NCBI GenBank assembly: GCA_001873845.1
Contig: MNZY01000126.1
Location: forward strand, 1 to 15,048
From: Candidatus Altarchaeum sp. CG2_30_32_3053
Lineage (GTDB): Archaea; Altiarchaeota; Altiarchaeia; Altiarchaeales; Altiarchaeaceae
Direction: 5' to 3'
Length of the DNA stretch: 15,048 nucleotides
Shown here: positions 14,354 to 15,048 of the stretch, one piece after another
Numbering within the stretch: position 1 is the stretch's first letter
Layout: each line of letters starts with the position of its first letter
Made by a program: the position numbers and the translations under genes
The notes under the pieces: generated by a model
Told to the model about the DNA's origin: nothing
Databases searched by the model: none
The model's input: only the letters and a program-made list of their open reading frames with translations

Positions 14354-14698
14354 TGTGTAATCGGCCATTTCATAAATATTTGTCAGGTATATTGCATGTT
14401 TCGGACAGACCTCTTCACATAATCCGCACCACATACAACTTCCGGTATCAACTATAAAATTATAATCGTTTGCATTTCTTGTTTTTTCGTGGCCGAGTTT
14501 TAGTTCTATTTTTATGGCATTAACAGGACAAGTTCTCACACACACGCCACAAACAATGCATGTGTTTGCATTAACTTTTTGCAACCCTTTATAAGGACGG
14601 TTCCTTTTTTCCTTCGGATATTGCAAAGTAACATTTTTCCTGAATAATGCTGCCTTTATTGTTACCCACATTCCTTTAAGGATTCCTGTAATGAACAT
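14324..14698 (-). CDS. Complex-I-like subunit I, two-[4Fe-4S] ferredoxin (NuoI/FpoI)
   Basis: A 124-residue ferredoxin-type subunit. Two CxxCxxCxxxCP motifs are intact: Cys47-50-53-57 (CIVCGVCVRTCP) and Cys88-91-94-98 (CMWCGLCEEVCP), enough for the two [4Fe-4S] clusters (N6a and N6b in complex I) that carry electrons toward the quinone or carrier site. The N-terminal amphipathic stretch GILKGMWVTIKAALFRKNVT and YPKEKRNRPYKG are characteristic of NuoI. It is the first gene of the operon seen here, with about 350 gene-free bases upstream, so A, B, C, D and H are not immediately before it. The C-terminal tail overlaps a 28-base tandem repeat. EchF-like hydrogenase subunits are an alternative, but J, K, L and N neighbours favour Nuo/Fpo. 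Confidence 0.93.
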   Translation of the reverse strand: MFITGILKGMWVTIKAALFRKNVTLQYPKEKRNRPYKGLQKVNANTCIVCGVCVRTCPVNAIKIELKLGHEKTRNANDYNFIVDTGSCMWCGLCEEVCPKHAIYLTNIYEMADYTKDKLTRKIN

Positions 14699-15048
14699 CG
14701 TATTTTGTAAATATCTGTTTGTTATTAATTTTGGTTGTTTATTTATTAAAATTGATATTAAATTAGTATTATTAATTAAAATAGTATTAGACTATATTTA
14801 TTTTATTGTTTTATTCTAATTTTTATGAATCTATTTATTAACTGGTGCTGGCCCACTAAAATTGGGATAATTATATATTTGTTTTTTTACTATTATAGTC
14901 ATTTTGACATCTTTTGATAATATTGTTTTTATCCATATATTTATTCTTTAAATCATAATATGTAATATTGATGTTCAAAATAAATAATCAAAAGTTGAAA
15001 TTTTCACTATAATATTGATGTTCAAAATAAATAATCAAAAGTTGAAAA
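14699..15048. other. Gene-free upstream region of the complex-I-like operon
   Basis: About 350 very AT-rich bases with no convincing gene. It must contain the operon promoter; on the minus strand AATTTTAATAAATAAAC at about 14736-14752 is TATA-like, but weak. A small GC-richer island lies near 14840-14875. The right edge holds two copies of a 38-base repeat, described separately. Confidence 0.55.
14963..15047. repeat. Two 38-base direct repeats, 9-base spacer, at the window edge
   Basis: Identical copies at 14963-15000 and 15010-15047, each beginning TAATATTGATGTTCAAAATA and ending GTTGAAA, separated by TTTTCACTA (period 47). Each copy has short inverted ends (TTCAA ... TTGAA). The array may continue beyond the window. 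The spacer is too short for CRISPR. Confidence 0.92.

Noticed and set aside
14831..14902. 23-residue minus-strand ORF (MTIIVKKQIYNYPNFSGPAPVNK in two parts)
   Set aside because: Too short to judge, no family recognised and no start signal. The GC-richer stretch may be the fossil end of a gene, but nothing supports it.
14963..15047. CRISPR array
   Set aside because: Repeats of 38 bases are separated by only 9 bases and no cas gene is near; spacers should be about 30-45 bases.

Overview
The window comes from a strongly AT-rich archaeon. The evidence is an eS27 ribosomal protein, subunit D of the A/V-type ATP synthase, an archaeal Trm5 tRNA methyltransferase, tRNA genes with no encoded CCA, one tRNA-Met with a canonical intron at position 37/38, and an F420H2-dehydrogenase-like (Fpo/Nuo) membrane arm with a split J subunit. 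Most starts have no visible Shine-Dalgarno sequence and several sit directly behind an AAATTTAAA tract. The lineage cannot be fixed by reading alone. An Altiarchaeota-like or methanogen-related organism would fit, but that is inference.

Layout. From 248 to 2571 (+) lie two adjacent CNNM/CorC-type membrane proteins with CBS domains. From 2609 to 2965 (-) there are two tRNA-Pro genes (CGG and UGG anticodons), followed by about 550 bases of gene-free DNA built from small hairpins. From 3514 to 6394 (-) are eS27, an unusual double GXGXG beta-helix protein and AtpD. From 6632 to 7720s (+) are Trm5 and a small antitoxin-like protein, overlapped by the decayed start of a MazF/PemK-like toxin that ends against the intron-containing tRNA-Met (-). 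A nitrilase-family hydrolase (+) follows at 8098.

From 14698 leftwards to 9143 (-) runs a complex-I-like operon: a two-cluster ferredoxin (I), a stand-alone CBS-pair protein, J-N, J-C, K, an unrecognised 62-residue protein, L and N. The catalytic arm (B, C, D, H) and the M subunit are not in the window. N carries 17 consecutive X-Glu-His triplets in a predicted cytoplasmic loop and has Glu where the family normally has the TM7 Lys.

How the parts relate. The right third encodes an energy-converting ion-pumping membrane module; a CBS protein inside the operon suggests a nucleotide or energy-charge input. The left two thirds is mostly translation (tRNAs, eS27, Trm5) and ATP synthase housekeeping, with an ion-transport pair at the edge. 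Short, sequence-unrelated tandem duplications occur in almost every intergenic gap (13 to 68 base periods), and one of them visibly broke the toxin gene. The most unusual non-coding structure is the hairpin array at about 3204-3444, where three copies of a conserved flank enclose stems that differ by paired changes.
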